From Candidatus Saccharicenans sp. (lineage in GTDB: Bacteria; Acidobacteriota; Aminicenantia; Aminicenantales; Saccharicenantaceae): a DNA stretch of 64,000 nt. The translations under genes and the position numbers were made by a program. Shown in pieces: positions 36,970 through 44,862 of the stretch (positions are counted from its first letter, which is position 1; each line of letters opens with the position of its first letter). The notes below the pieces were generated by a model. That model saw only the letters and a program-made list of their open reading frames with translations. It was not told the DNA's origin and did no database searches. Location of the stretch: assembly GCA_030017715.1 (NCBI GenBank), contig JASEIU010000005.1, positions 124,001 through 188,000 of the forward strand, read 5' to 3'.

Positions 36970-38265
36970 TCAATCCTTCCCGAGCAGGTCTATATTTCCG
37001 TAACTGGTATTCAGCTTGATTTCCGGCCGGTCCGTCGCCCGGCCAAAAGCCCTGACGATGGCCAGGCCGTTGGTGGTGTTCTCATCAGGGGAAAAGGGGA
37101 GCAGCCAGGAGATTCGTCCTCCCTTGCTGGTGGCTTCCAGCCTGGCCATCTGGCTTTCCGGCCAGAAAAACTTGATATTTCCATATTCGGTGGAAGCAGT
37201 TATCGAGTTATCCAGGTTGGCCGGGGCCAGGCTGAGGCTGGCATGTTTAAGCTTCAATTCCAGCTGGCCGCTGAAATCTTCAAGATTGACCGGTTCGTAG
37301 GTGGTTTCAATCTGAAGTCGGGCTGCTCTGACGCCGATCACTTCGACTCTTGAACTCCGGGCCTTGATGGCCAGGTCGCCATCGAGGTTGGCCAGTCTGA
37401 TTCTTTCGTAGCTGGTCTCTATCTCCAATTTTCCCCTGGCCGTATCGACCTCTACCGGAGAATGATGGCCCCTGATGACGGCCGGGCCGGTTTCGCTCAG
37501 ACTGATCAACTCGTAAGAACCGGAAATCCGGGAAGGTCCGGCGAGTCTGACCGCCTTTATTTTTGTGTGACGCGAGTTCAGTTCGAGGGTATTTTTGAGG
37601 TCGAACAGCTCAAGATTTTCATGAGAACAATCGACCAGGACCGGACCGGTAATCCGGCTGAGAAGGGCTGAAGAATGCTTCGTTTTCAGCCGGCATTCTC
37701 CTCCGACGTCCATTATGGAGACTTTTTCATAAGAATTTTCGACCCGGACCGGACCCGACGCTTCGACTATATCCACCCGACCATGCCGGTTCTCCAGGTC
37801 TACCTCTTTGACACCGGCCAGGCGGACGGGACCGTGGGAATTCCGAACGACAACTCTGGTCGAGCTCGGGACCCGGACCCGGAAACTGGTGGTGAATCTT
37901 TTTTTACGGAAAGTGTCGCGGTTGGTGGTCAGAAGGAGCCTCTGGCCGTCCCGGGTGGACAGCAACTTAATCTGATCCGCGACCTCCCTGGCTTCCTGTT
38001 CGGTTTTTCTCCAGATTCTTTTTTCGAAAGTTATTTCTACTGTCTGCGTTTCGACCCCCTCGATATAGAGGCTGCCGTGGCTGTTGATGATTTCCAGACT
38101 CTCGGTCGGAGACTCGGTCTTAACTTCCTCAAACAGGAACGGTTCTCCGCGAAAAGGGAAGTCCACCTGCCAGTCGTCGATGGTCAGCTTCAGGTCGTCC
38201 AGATAATGTAAACCGACCCCGATGACAACGATAAAGATAAGGAGCAGGACTTCCTTAGCCTTCAT
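36970..38265 (-). CDS. DUF4097-like beta-strand-repeat exported protein
   Basis: The 431-residue protein has one N-terminal membrane/signal helix (VLLLIFIVVIGVGLHYL). It then has a long series of short beta strands with repeated S/T-H/Y/S-G/E motifs (INSHGSLYIEGVE, RNSHGPVRLAGV, ENRHGRVDIVE, ENSYEKVSIMDVGG, NTSYGNIDLLGK) about every 20 residues. This is the DUF4097/adhesin-like repeat pattern, predicted as a solenoid. It is the last gene of an envelope operon with DUF5668 proteins, an anti-sigma and an ECF sigma factor, and overlaps the preceding gene. A role in envelope-stress sensing is inferred. Confidence 0.8.
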   Translation of the reverse strand: MKAKEVLLLIFIVVIGVGLHYLDDLKLTIDDWQVDFPFRGEPFLFEEVKTESPTESLEIINSHGSLYIEGVETQTVEITFEKRIWRKTEQEAREVADQIKLLSTRDGQRLLLTTNRDTFRKKRFTTSFRVRVPSSTRVVVRNSHGPVRLAGVKEVDLENRHGRVDIVEASGPVRVENSYEKVSIMDVGGECRLKTKHSSALLSRITGPVLVDCSHENLELFDLKNTLELNSRHTKIKAVRLAGPSRISGSYELISLSETGPAVIRGHHSPVEVDTARGKLEIETSYERIRLANLDGDLAIKARSSRVEVIGVRAARLQIETTYEPVNLEDFSGQLELKLKHASLSLAPANLDNSITASTEYGNIKFFWPESQMARLEATSKGGRISWLLPFSPDENTTNGLAIVRAFGRATDRPEIKLNTSYGNIDLLGKD

Positions 38266-38503
38266 CTTTTTTATCCCCGGGCAGTATCTCCGCTTCCACG
38301 CTCTCGGCCTGGGAGCCGGAAGCCTGGCTGCGGGCCTTTATTCCGTAGTACAGCTTGGAAGCTCCCCAGAAAATAAGGATCAAGGGCCACAGTTTGAACA
38401 GCGCCCGCCAGGCGTCGTAACCGATGTTTTCCAGAAGAAAGAGGGTTCCGATTACGATCAGGATAAAACCCCAGATTAAGTTTTCTCTATGACGTCTTGA
38501 CAT
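38255..38503 (-). CDS. DUF5668-like small membrane protein
   Basis: The 82-residue protein has two membrane helices (LIWGFILIVIGTLFLLENI, LWPLILIFWGASKLYYGI) and an acidic tail. The pattern is that of the LiaI/LiaF-like transmembrane domain DUF5668. The start at 38503 is chosen because AGGAGG lies six bases before it; the first in-frame ATG, at 38518, sits on the stop of the upstream gene and contains that AGGAGG. It overlaps the DUF4097-like gene by 11 bases. Confidence 0.75.
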   Translation of the reverse strand: MSRRHRENLIWGFILIVIGTLFLLENIGYDAWRALFKLWPLILIFWGASKLYYGIKARSQASGSQAESVEAEILPGDKKDEG

Positions 38504-38514
38504 GGTTTTCCTCC

Positions 38515-39018
38515 TCATGATTTCCCGGTTGATTTTTTTCCGTAAAAATAGTCGGCCAGAAGTTTCAGCCCGAGGCCGATCAGGGCCAGCGGCCAGTAGT
38601 CGATCAGCGCGTCGTAACTGATGACCTCAAAATTGGCCAGCAGGAAAAGACCTCCCAGCAGGATTAGAATTATCCCCCAGGAGATTGACCCGGCCGGGCG
38701 GGAAATCTCCGCCTCGACTTCGATGGACAGCCCGGCTCCGGGAGAGCTTTCCGGGCGGGCGGCGGCACTGATTCTCCTGGCTTCGTTGACCGCATCGATG
38801 ATCTGGAAAAAGTAAAAGCCGGCCAGCATCAGCCCCACAAACGGCTGTCCTCCGCGGCTCTGGATGGATACCAGACCGGCAAAGATGATGATGTACAGGA
38901 TGCCTTTAAGGTAGTTTCCGTTGTAGATGGCTCCGGTGCCGGGAAAGATGGCCGAAAAGATACCGGCCAGGACCGGTGACCTGGTTGGTTTGCTTTCGAT
39001 TTTGATTTTTTCTTCCAA
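38515..39018 (-). CDS. DUF5668 family membrane protein with TM2-like N-terminus
   Basis: The 167-residue protein starts at a TTG with GGAGG seven bases upstream. Its N-terminal half has two helices around the FPGTGAIYNGNYLKGILYII segment, resembling TM2-type domains. The C-terminal half (WGIILILLGGLFLLANFEVI, YWPLALIGLGLKLLADYFYG) is the DUF5668/LiaF-like domain also seen in the next gene. The stop overlaps the next reading frame. It is probably a membrane component of the same envelope-response unit. Confidence 0.78.
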   Translation of the reverse strand: MEEKIKIESKPTRSPVLAGIFSAIFPGTGAIYNGNYLKGILYIIIFAGLVSIQSRGGQPFVGLMLAGFYFFQIIDAVNEARRISAAARPESSPGAGLSIEVEAEISRPAGSISWGIILILLGGLFLLANFEVISYDALIDYWPLALIGLGLKLLADYFYGKKSTGKS

Positions 39019-39033
39019 CGTAAACCTCCATTT

Positions 39034-39549
39034 TTAGTCTGATTTATAAATGTTTTTGGCTTCAAGAGAAGCTATGAAATTTTCGCGGTAACCCTGGAGT
39101 TTATCGGTCAGCAGGCCGGCCTTGACCAGCGTCTTCTGGGCCAGGCTATAGCTCCGGCGCAGTTCCAGGGCAGCGGATTTCTTCAGGCTTCTTCCGGGAG
39201 TGGTAAAGGTCAGGAATGAAATGACGACCAGAATTACTGTCAGGGAGACCAGGGCCGGCTGGAAAACTGGACTTAGCCAGAATTTCCAGAAGGGGAATTT
39301 TTCTTTGGGCCCGGCTTCCCTGGCGGGCGGAATCCGCTCCGGGATAAGATAAAGTTTTTGAATCAATTCAGGCGGCGGTTCTATTTCAGGCAGCCTTGAC
39401 CATTCGGCAGACAGGCTTCTGGCAGCTTCCAGCAGTCGAGCACAATCCTGACAGAGGGCCAGATGGGCTTCAAATTCTTTTCTGGTCACTGGCTGGAGTT
39501 CGCCCTCAAGATAGGCTGAAAACAGTAACTGAGTTTTCTGACAATTCAT
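39034..39549 (-). CDS. Anti-sigma factor with zinc-finger (zf-HC2-like) domain
   Basis: The 171-residue protein has a cytoplasmic N-terminus with C3, H29 and the CQDC pair (33-36), the HxxxCxxC pattern of zinc-binding anti-sigma domains. A single membrane helix (about residues 97-114, LVSLTVILVVISFLTF) and a charged C-terminal region follow. It starts inside the stop of the sigma factor gene (ATGA), the normal arrangement of ECF sigma/anti-sigma pairs, so it probably holds that sigma inactive at the membrane. Confidence 0.85.
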   Translation of the reverse strand: MNCQKTQLLFSAYLEGELQPVTRKEFEAHLALCQDCARLLEAARSLSAEWSRLPEIEPPPELIQKLYLIPERIPPAREAGPKEKFPFWKFWLSPVFQPALVSLTVILVVISFLTFTTPGRSLKKSAALELRRSYSLAQKTLVKAGLLTDKLQGYRENFIASLEAKNIYKSD

Positions 39550-40109
39550 GGCTGGCCTCCGGTTTTTTCCAGAATAACCTGAGCAATCTGGATCCGGCCC
39601 CGGTTGACCCGGCTCTTAACGGTGCCCAGGGGAAGCTTCATTTTCTGAGCGATTTCTTCGTAGCTGAAGCCCTCGATTTCCCGCAGTATCAATACGGTTC
39701 TCAGTTCAGGCGAAAGCCGGAGCAGAGCTTCCCTGACCAGTTCAGCCTTTTCCTGACTTATAAGTCTGTTTTCCGGGCTGTCGGCTTCGGCGGCCGGGGT
39801 GGCAAGTTCTTCAAAATCAGCCCGCTGCGATTTTTCCAACCTGGTTCTCCGGAATTCATCGATCAGGAAATTCCTGGCCAGGGTCAGAAACCAGGCGTTG
39901 AAATCTCGCTCGAAATCATATTTTCCCAGGGAACTATAGAGCTTCAAGAATATCTCCTGGGTCAGGTCCTCAGCTTCCTGCGGGCTGCCGGCAAACTGAT
40001 AGGCCAGGTTGAAGATTTTCCGGGAATAAAGGTCAACCAGCATTTTCCAGGCTTCCGCCTCTCCTTTCAGGCAATTTCTGACGATTTCTTTCACTTCCAC
40101 GCACGTCAT
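39546..40109 (-). CDS. ECF RNA polymerase sigma factor
   Basis: The 187-residue protein has region 2 (YSRKIFNLAYQFAGSPQEAE, DLTQEIFLKLYSSLGKY, AWFLTLARNFLIDEFRR) and region 4 (LRTVLILREIEGFSYEEIAQ, KMKLPLGTVKSRVNRGR). It is typical of RpoE-like ECF sigmas. I start it at 40109 (MTCVEVKEIV) because the family usually starts near there; the frame is open to 40172. It is followed by its zinc-finger anti-sigma. A second ECF sigma operon diverges from the same 156-base intergenic region. Confidence 0.92.
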   Translation of the reverse strand: MTCVEVKEIVRNCLKGEAEAWKMLVDLYSRKIFNLAYQFAGSPQEAEDLTQEIFLKLYSSLGKYDFERDFNAWFLTLARNFLIDEFRRTRLEKSQRADFEELATPAAEADSPENRLISQEKAELVREALLRLSPELRTVLILREIEGFSYEEIAQKMKLPLGTVKSRVNRGRIQIAQVILEKTGGQP

Positions 40110-40191
40110 CCTGATAGACGTAATTTTCCTGGAAAAAGTTCCCCGGGCGTTTTTCAGGTCCGGAGCGGGCACCGAAGCTTCCTTCGGGGCT

Positions 40192-40219
40192 TTGACATTC
40201 TCAGGCTTGGCTATATTAT
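40192..40219 (+). promoter_or_regulatory. Promoter of the plus-strand sigma operon
   Basis: TTGACA (40192-40197) and TATTAT (40214-40219) are separated by 16 bases, close to the sigma-70 consensus. Expected start is about 40 bases before the ATG at 40266. A small hairpin (CCGAAG/CTTCGG, 40172-40187) lies just upstream. Confidence 0.5.
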
Positions 40220-40265
40220 TAAGGAAGACGGCGGTGGTTGCAACTTTTTCCAGCCGGGATGGTTA

Positions 40266-40871
40266 ATGAATACCAGGATGGATGAGCAGGCACTCATGGA
40301 AAGAGTGAAGGAAGGGGATGAGTCTGCCTTCTGCCAGCTCATGTCCATCTACAAGGACAGAATAGTCAATTTCCTCTATCAGGTTACCGGAGATTACCAG
40401 CTGGCCGTCGACCTGTCTCAGGAAACCTTTATGCGGGTCTATTTCAAGGCCAGAAAGTACCGGCCGATTGCTCCAGTCTCGGCCTGGATTTATTCCATTG
40501 CCGCCAACCTGGCCCGGACCGAGAAAAAGAAGATCAGCCGTCATCCGGTGGTTCCGCTGGAAGAAATAAGCAACGATTATTCCTCGGGTAGCTATTCCCT
40601 GGACCACAATGACCCCGGCCTGATGCGGAATGTCAGGATGGCATTGAGCAGGCTTCATCCCCGTTACCGGGTCCCGGTTATCCTGAAGGATGTGGAAGGA
40701 TTTTCCCAGGAGGAGATTGCCGGCTTGCTCAAACTGCCCCTGGGAACAGTCAAGGCCAGGATAAGCCGGGGCCGGGAGTACCTGAGACGATGGCTGGAAG
40801 AAGGTCGTGAAATAAGAAACAGAAAAGGTGGAACCGAAAATGAAACGGAAAACAAAGATCTGGAATTATAA
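40266..40871 (+). CDS. Second ECF RNA polymerase sigma factor
   Basis: The 201-residue protein has region 2 (CQLMSIYKDRIVNFLYQVTG, DLSQETFMRVYFKARKY, SAWIYSIAANLARTEKK) and region 4 (YRVPVILKDVEGFSQEEIAG, LLKLPLGTVKARISRGREYL). It belongs to a different ECF subgroup from its divergent neighbour. A longer frame exists upstream to 39396, but it is antisense to the other sigma gene and not real. It is followed by a small single-span protein and a PDZ protein, all close together. Confidence 0.92.
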   Translation: MNTRMDEQALMERVKEGDESAFCQLMSIYKDRIVNFLYQVTGDYQLAVDLSQETFMRVYFKARKYRPIAPVSAWIYSIAANLARTEKKKISRHPVVPLEEISNDYSSGSYSLDHNDPGLMRNVRMALSRLHPRYRVPVILKDVEGFSQEEIAGLLKLPLGTVKARISRGREYLRRWLEEGREIRNRKGGTENETENKDLEL

Positions 40872-40888
40872 ATAAGTGGAGAGCTGAG

Positions 40889-41254
40889 ATGGACGTCGAG
40901 AGATATCTTCAGGGGCTGGACAGGGTCTCTGCCCCGCCGGGTTTTGAACAGGCGGTCCTGGCCGGGCTGGAAGAACGCAAGAAAGCCAGGGTCAGGCTGC
41001 GACGGCTGGAACTCAGCCTGGCCGGGGGGGCGGCCCTGATACTGGCTGCGGTAATCATTTTCTCGCCCTTCGCCAGGAAATCTTCGGTCGAATCCATGGC
41101 CAGCCTGGGCCCGGAAGAAAAGCCGGGCCAGGTGGTGCATGTGGTCGAACCGCTCAATCTGCGGAGGGAAATGCGCCGGACGTCCGACGATTCTCAGACA
41201 GTCTTCATTCTGGAGCAGGTGTCCGATAACTGGGTTCAACAAATCAGTTACTGA
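40889..41254 (+). CDS. Small single-span membrane protein, candidate anti-sigma factor
   Basis: The 121-residue protein has a charged cytoplasmic N-terminus (residues 1-40, LEERKKARVRLRRLEL), one membrane helix (about 43-60, LAGGAALILAAVIIF), and a short outside segment ending in VFILEQVSDNWVQQISY. It has no zinc-binding HxxxCxxC pattern. It starts 17 bases after the sigma gene and ends 11 before the PDZ gene. An anti-sigma or sensor role is inferred from position; the family was not recognised. Confidence 0.6.
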   Translation: MDVERYLQGLDRVSAPPGFEQAVLAGLEERKKARVRLRRLELSLAGGAALILAAVIIFSPFARKSSVESMASLGPEEKPGQVVHVVEPLNLRREMRRTSDDSQTVFILEQVSDNWVQQISY

Positions 41255-41265
41255 GGAGGTTTGAC

Positions 41266-42951
41266 ATGACCGGAAAAGGAAGATGGCTAAAATTGACCAT
41301 GTTGACGGCGGCCGGTCTGCTGGCCCTGGTAGCAGGCTTTCCCGGCCGGGCTTTCTCCGGACCGCTGCCGGTGCCGGACCGGGATGCCAGCGACATCTTT
41401 AAGAAGGTATCGCCGGCAGTGGTCAGGGTTGAAGTGCGCGACGGGCTGAGAAGGGTGGCCACCGGGGTGGTCATCGATAAAGATGGTTATATAGCCACCA
41501 CCGCCCTGGTTTCTCCCAGAGGTGAAAAACTTACGGTAATTGATAATAACGGCAACCGATATGAAGCCGATTTTCTGGGCTTTGACCCTGAAACCAGGAT
41601 TGCCTTTATTCAGGCCAAGGATAAAAAGTTGAGTTCGGTAACATCCGGTTCGGCCAGGAATCTTGTGCCCGGGTCATGGGTTTGCGCCCTGGGCATCGCT
41701 CCCGATTCCGGGACTACCGTCACCCAGGGCATAGTCAGCTCGGTGGCTCCGGACCGTCTTCGGCTTAATCTCTGGATGACGCCGGGCATGAGCGGCGGCC
41801 CGGTTCTGGACGAAAAGGGACAACTGGTCGGGCTGCTCCGCGGTGTTTATTCCGAGGAAAGTCCGATTGTCTTCAGGTTCAGAGACAGGGAGGCCACGGG
41901 AACCGGCTATGTTTACAGCCAGGCTGAAGCCCCGGCCGCCGGCATGGCCATGGCCATACCGGTCGAGGTGGTTCAAAATATCTTCCAGGAAATCAAAACC
42001 AAAGGCCGGGTGGACAGAGGCTGGCTGGGTGTATCCATCGCTGAGGACCGGGAAGGCCGGGTGCTGGTTACCAGGGTGGAAGAAAAAAGCCCGGCTGAAC
42101 TGGTCAAACTGCAGACAGGTGACAGAATACTTAAGATTGATGGCAAAGATATCGGGACTTCCGACCAGCTGGTCTCAGAAATCCGGACCAGGCGGCCCGG
42201 ACAGGATATAAACCTGACCATTGAAAGGGATGGCCGGACCAGGGAAATAAAGGTTAAGCTGGGAGCCATGCCGGAGGAAGAGGCTCGCCGGGAGCTGGAA
42301 TTGAGATTCCCGGACCTTTTCCGGCGGTTGCCCGGGTTGCCGCCGCGGCTCCAGATTCCGGACTTTCCGGGAGGGGAAAAGTTCGAATTTGAGTTTGGCT
42401 TTGAACATTACCGTTACATTGGAGTTTCTCTGGAACAGCTTAATCCGGAACTTTCCAAATATTTCGGGGTCGGAGAAGGTCGAGGTTTACTGGTGGCCAA
42501 AGTGATGCCCGACAGCCCGGCCGAGAAGGCCGGTATCAAAGTCGGCGATGTGATCGTGGCTGCCGACGGCCGGCGGGTGGAAACCCTGGAAGCCCTGACC
42601 GACCAGATCCAGAAAAAGAAGAAAGGAGAAAAGATTTCCCTGGAGATTCTGAGGGATAAAAAGAAGATAAAAATTGAGGTTGAGGTGGCTGAGGAGCAGA
42701 GAAGAAACTGGCCTGATATGAAGCGGTTTTCTGAAGACCTGCAGGAAACGGCCCGTCAATATCAGGAACAGTTGAAGACAGCCCGGGAAGCCTGGCAGAA
42801 AGAACATGAGGAACAACTGAAAAAGCTTCAGGAAGAAATGGCCAGGCTAAAACCACAGTTGGAAGAACAGGCCAGAAAGATTTACGAAGAAAGCAGGGAG
42901 CTGGGGCGGAAGCTGCAATCTTTATATCCGGAATCTGCCAGAAGAATCTAA
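41266..42951 (+). CDS. HtrA-like PDZ protein with degenerate protease domain
   Basis: The 561-residue exported protein has a signal peptide (to about residue 31), a trypsin-like domain, two PDZ domains (about 255-330 and 375-475) and a C-terminal Q/E/K-rich coiled coil (480-555). The protease aligns with DegP, but His of TNNHVV is Leu81 (GYIATTALVS) and Asp of TDLAV is Arg111 (DPETRIAFIQ). Only Ser176 (PGMSGGPV) remains. It is therefore probably not a protease but a binding or sensor protein. Its position after an ECF sigma gene suggests RseP/DegS-like signalling in altered form. Confidence 0.85.
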   Translation: MTGKGRWLKLTMLTAAGLLALVAGFPGRAFSGPLPVPDRDASDIFKKVSPAVVRVEVRDGLRRVATGVVIDKDGYIATTALVSPRGEKLTVIDNNGNRYEADFLGFDPETRIAFIQAKDKKLSSVTSGSARNLVPGSWVCALGIAPDSGTTVTQGIVSSVAPDRLRLNLWMTPGMSGGPVLDEKGQLVGLLRGVYSEESPIVFRFRDREATGTGYVYSQAEAPAAGMAMAIPVEVVQNIFQEIKTKGRVDRGWLGVSIAEDREGRVLVTRVEEKSPAELVKLQTGDRILKIDGKDIGTSDQLVSEIRTRRPGQDINLTIERDGRTREIKVKLGAMPEEEARRELELRFPDLFRRLPGLPPRLQIPDFPGGEKFEFEFGFEHYRYIGVSLEQLNPELSKYFGVGEGRGLLVAKVMPDSPAEKAGIKVGDVIVAADGRRVETLEALTDQIQKKKKGEKISLEILRDKKKIKIEVEVAEEQRRNWPDMKRFSEDLQETARQYQEQLKTAREAWQKEHEEQLKKLQEEMARLKPQLEEQARKIYEESRELGRKLQSLYPESARRI

Positions 42952-42977
42952 GAGACCTGCTCCATTCTCCATACCGG

Positions 42978-43010
42978 GGGCGGGATTTTTCCCGCCCTTT
43001 TATTTTTGCT
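42978..43010. terminator. Bidirectional intrinsic terminator
   Basis: GGGCGGGA (42978-42985) pairs with TCCCGCCC (42990-42997) over a TTTT loop, followed by TTTTATTTTT. It lies between the convergent PDZ gene and trmH and can stop the plus-strand transcript; it overlaps the trmH 3' end. Confidence 0.85.
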
Positions 43011-43614
43011 GTTTGAATGGTGCTCGCGGTCTGGGATTGCCAAGCCAGTGGTTTAACCAGCGTTGGTATTCTTCCGCGGGGAGGCGACAGCTGGAATAAA
43101 GGCCGCCGGCCAGTCGCTGCCGGAAGGCTTCATACAGAATGATCCCGACTGAAACCGACAGGTTGAGACTCTGGACCATCCCGACCATCGGTATCTGAAT
43201 CCGGTAATCGGCCAGTTCTAACGCTCGGCCGGATACCCCCTCCGACTCATTTCCAAAAACGATGGCTACGGGCTGGCAGTAATCAATCTGATCGTAAGCT
43301 GTGGCTTCCCCCTGGAGAGTGGTAACTGCAATGCGGTGGCCCTGTTCTCTTAGACTTTTCAAACAGTCTTCAATTGTGTCATGGAAGTGGATGTTGAGCC
43401 ATTTTTCGGCCCGGGTTGAGATGGCTTCGTTGAAAGTTACCTGGTCGGGCTGCCGGGTTATAATGTGCAGGTTGAAGGCACCGGTAGCTTCGCAGGTCCT
43501 GGCCACAGCGCTGGCATTATGGGCGATGATGACATCCTCCAGCACTACCCTGAGGTCTGGCTGGCGCCTGGATAAAACTGTTTCTATCCGCTCCCGTCTT
43601 TTTTCCGTCGGCAT
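43000..43614 (-). CDS. trmH: tRNA (guanosine-2'-O-)-methyltransferase TrmH-like
   Basis: The 204-residue SPOUT methylase has the three TrmH family motifs: motif 1 NASAVARTCEATG, motif 2 IVFGNESEGVS, and motif 3 IPMVGMVQSLNLSVSVGIIL. The N-terminal residues match TrmH (RRQPDLRVVLEDV). TrmH methylates the 2'-oxygen of G18 in the D loop of tRNAs. The C-terminal extension is short. It is a single gene facing away from the tRNA-Leu gene. Confidence 0.9.
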   Translation of the reverse strand: MPTEKRRERIETVLSRRQPDLRVVLEDVIIAHNASAVARTCEATGAFNLHIITRQPDQVTFNEAISTRAEKWLNIHFHDTIEDCLKSLREQGHRIAVTTLQGEATAYDQIDYCQPVAIVFGNESEGVSGRALELADYRIQIPMVGMVQSLNLSVSVGIILYEAFRQRLAGGLYSSCRLPAEEYQRWLNHWLGNPRPRAPFKQQK

Positions 43615-44101
43615 AGCAAATATATAGCATTAAGGCCAGAGATAAGCAATGGACGGAATTTCTCTCCTGACGATCATTTTTTAGCTTCAGTTAAAGGTTC
43701 CTATCGGTAGCCGCCCGCTGTTAAATCGGCAGGAATGACATTCAGGCCCGTGCAGTCAGCTCTCTGTGGACCTTTGCGACTCGGGATTCTGGCCGTTCAG
43801 GGTTGACCAAAGCTAACCTGGTCGCAATCAATAACTTAGAATATATTGTGTCCAAAAAGAAACAACAAAGCTTAGTTTTTGAGGTATAAGAGTAAAGCAG
43901 AGAAGAGATTATTAGTGTGCAAATTACATATTTTAATCATCCAAAATCGTTTACGGGGCAGCCAGCGGGCCTCTATGATGGCTTATAAGGTTTTTAATCT
44001 GAAAAAAAACAGAGTCTGATCTTGATTTACCGGTCATTTGGCCGCATTGAAGAAACAGGATAAGAAATTTGATCTATCTTTCTGCTTCAGGATCGCAAAC
44101 C
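43615..44101. other. AT-rich intergenic stretch, nothing recognised
   Basis: This stretch is AT-rich, with many stops on all frames and no repeats or hairpins of note. It ends at the promoter of the tRNA-Leu gene. Confidence 0.5.
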
Positions 44102-44130
44102 TTGAAAAAAGGCAAAGATTTTTCTATAGT
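44102..44130 (+). promoter_or_regulatory. Strong promoter of tRNA-Leu
   Basis: TTGAAA (44102-44107) and TATAGT (44125-44130) are 17 bases apart. The tRNA starts 18 bases after the -10 box. Confidence 0.7.
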
Positions 44131-44147
44131 TTATTAGCCTGAAGGCT

Positions 44148-44233
44148 GCCGGAGTGGCGGAATTGGCAGACGCGCTGGACTCAAAATCCAGTCCGATTCA
44201 CATCGGGTGTGGGTTCGACTCCCTCCTCCGGCA
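44148..44233 (+). tRNA. tRNA-Leu (anticodon CAA)
   Basis: The 86-nt molecule has the acceptor stem GCCGGAG/CTCCGGC, the anticodon stem CTGGA/TCCAG with loop CTCAAAA (anticodon CAA, reads UUG), and the long variable arm CCGAT/ATCGG of type II tRNAs. The T stem has one T-T mismatch. CCA is not encoded. Confidence 0.93.
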
Positions 44234-44384
44234 TTGCCAAATTTTTCTCCTACAAAGACCCCGGTCTCCTGGATAATGAGTCCCGGCTTTTCGGCCAGGT
44301 CTCTATGTATCTTATATTTTTACTCTTATGCGGCAGCCATATTCGGGACATGGGGGCCATGTAGCCGCATCACGACAGAGAGGC

Positions 44385-44579
44385 TTACCGTCTAATTATG
44401 GGTCTTCCCTCGGGCTTTCCTTTGACAGTGGCGGCGATTTTTTGTAAAGCTGATTCTATCCTGGAGTAAAAATCATTTTTCATTTGGATGTGGGCTTTCT
44501 CCTCTGGACAAAAGGGTACAGTTTTGAAGAAACCGCCTGTTTCAGGGGCCAGCCTGATTAATTCTCGGCCCTCTGCCAT
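44385..44579 (-). CDS. Small hypothetical protein or fragment
   Basis: The 64-residue frame has protein-like composition (GRELIRLAPETGGFFKTVPF, FYSRIESALQKIAATVKGK). It continues upstream in frame for about 20 residues (RLKDVETGQRIAVSRYW) before a stop, with no good start or ribosome site. This suggests the 3' end of a lost gene. No family was recognised. It sits alone between tRNA-Leu and the first TonB receptor. Confidence 0.3.
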   Translation of the reverse strand: MAEGRELIRLAPETGGFFKTVPFCPEEKAHIQMKNDFYSRIESALQKIAATVKGKPEGRPIIRR

Positions 44580-44665
44580 CCAATATCGACTGACGGCTAT
44601 CCTCTGGCCGGTTTCAACATCTTTTAACCTGGATGATTGGTGTTAACCCGAAAGGATTTTAGTTC

Positions 44666-44742
44666 TTGACACAGATTTAACAGTGGGTTTATTTATATAT
44701 ATATTGAGGCATAATATCAAATAATTATCAGATAATTATCAG
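44666..44742 (+). promoter_or_regulatory. Promoter and tandem repeat leader of first TonB receptor
   Basis: TTGACA (44666-44671) with TATTTA (44690-44695, 18-base spacer) could be the promoter. Just downstream, ATAATTATCAG occurs twice in tandem (44721-44731 and 44732-44742), with a partial third copy at 44711. The copies contain the palindrome GATAATTATC. This may be an operator. Confidence 0.4.
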
Positions 44743-44862
44743 AGGGACAAAATTCAAAGGAGGAGGTTAAATGACCTGAATAAACCAAATTTAATCTGGC
44801 TTATGGTTGGATGAGATTCTCTCATCCGGTAAGGACGTTAGAAATTGGAAAGGAGGAGGCGG

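Noticed and set aside
39396-40265. The 290-residue upstream extension of the plus-strand sigma factor frame
   Set aside because: It is antisense to the minus-strand anti-sigma and sigma genes, has shadow-like composition, and the sigma domain starts with its own ATG at 40266.
44711-44742. Tandem repeats as a CRISPR array
   Set aside because: Only two to three adjacent 11-base units without spacers, and no cas gene in the window.
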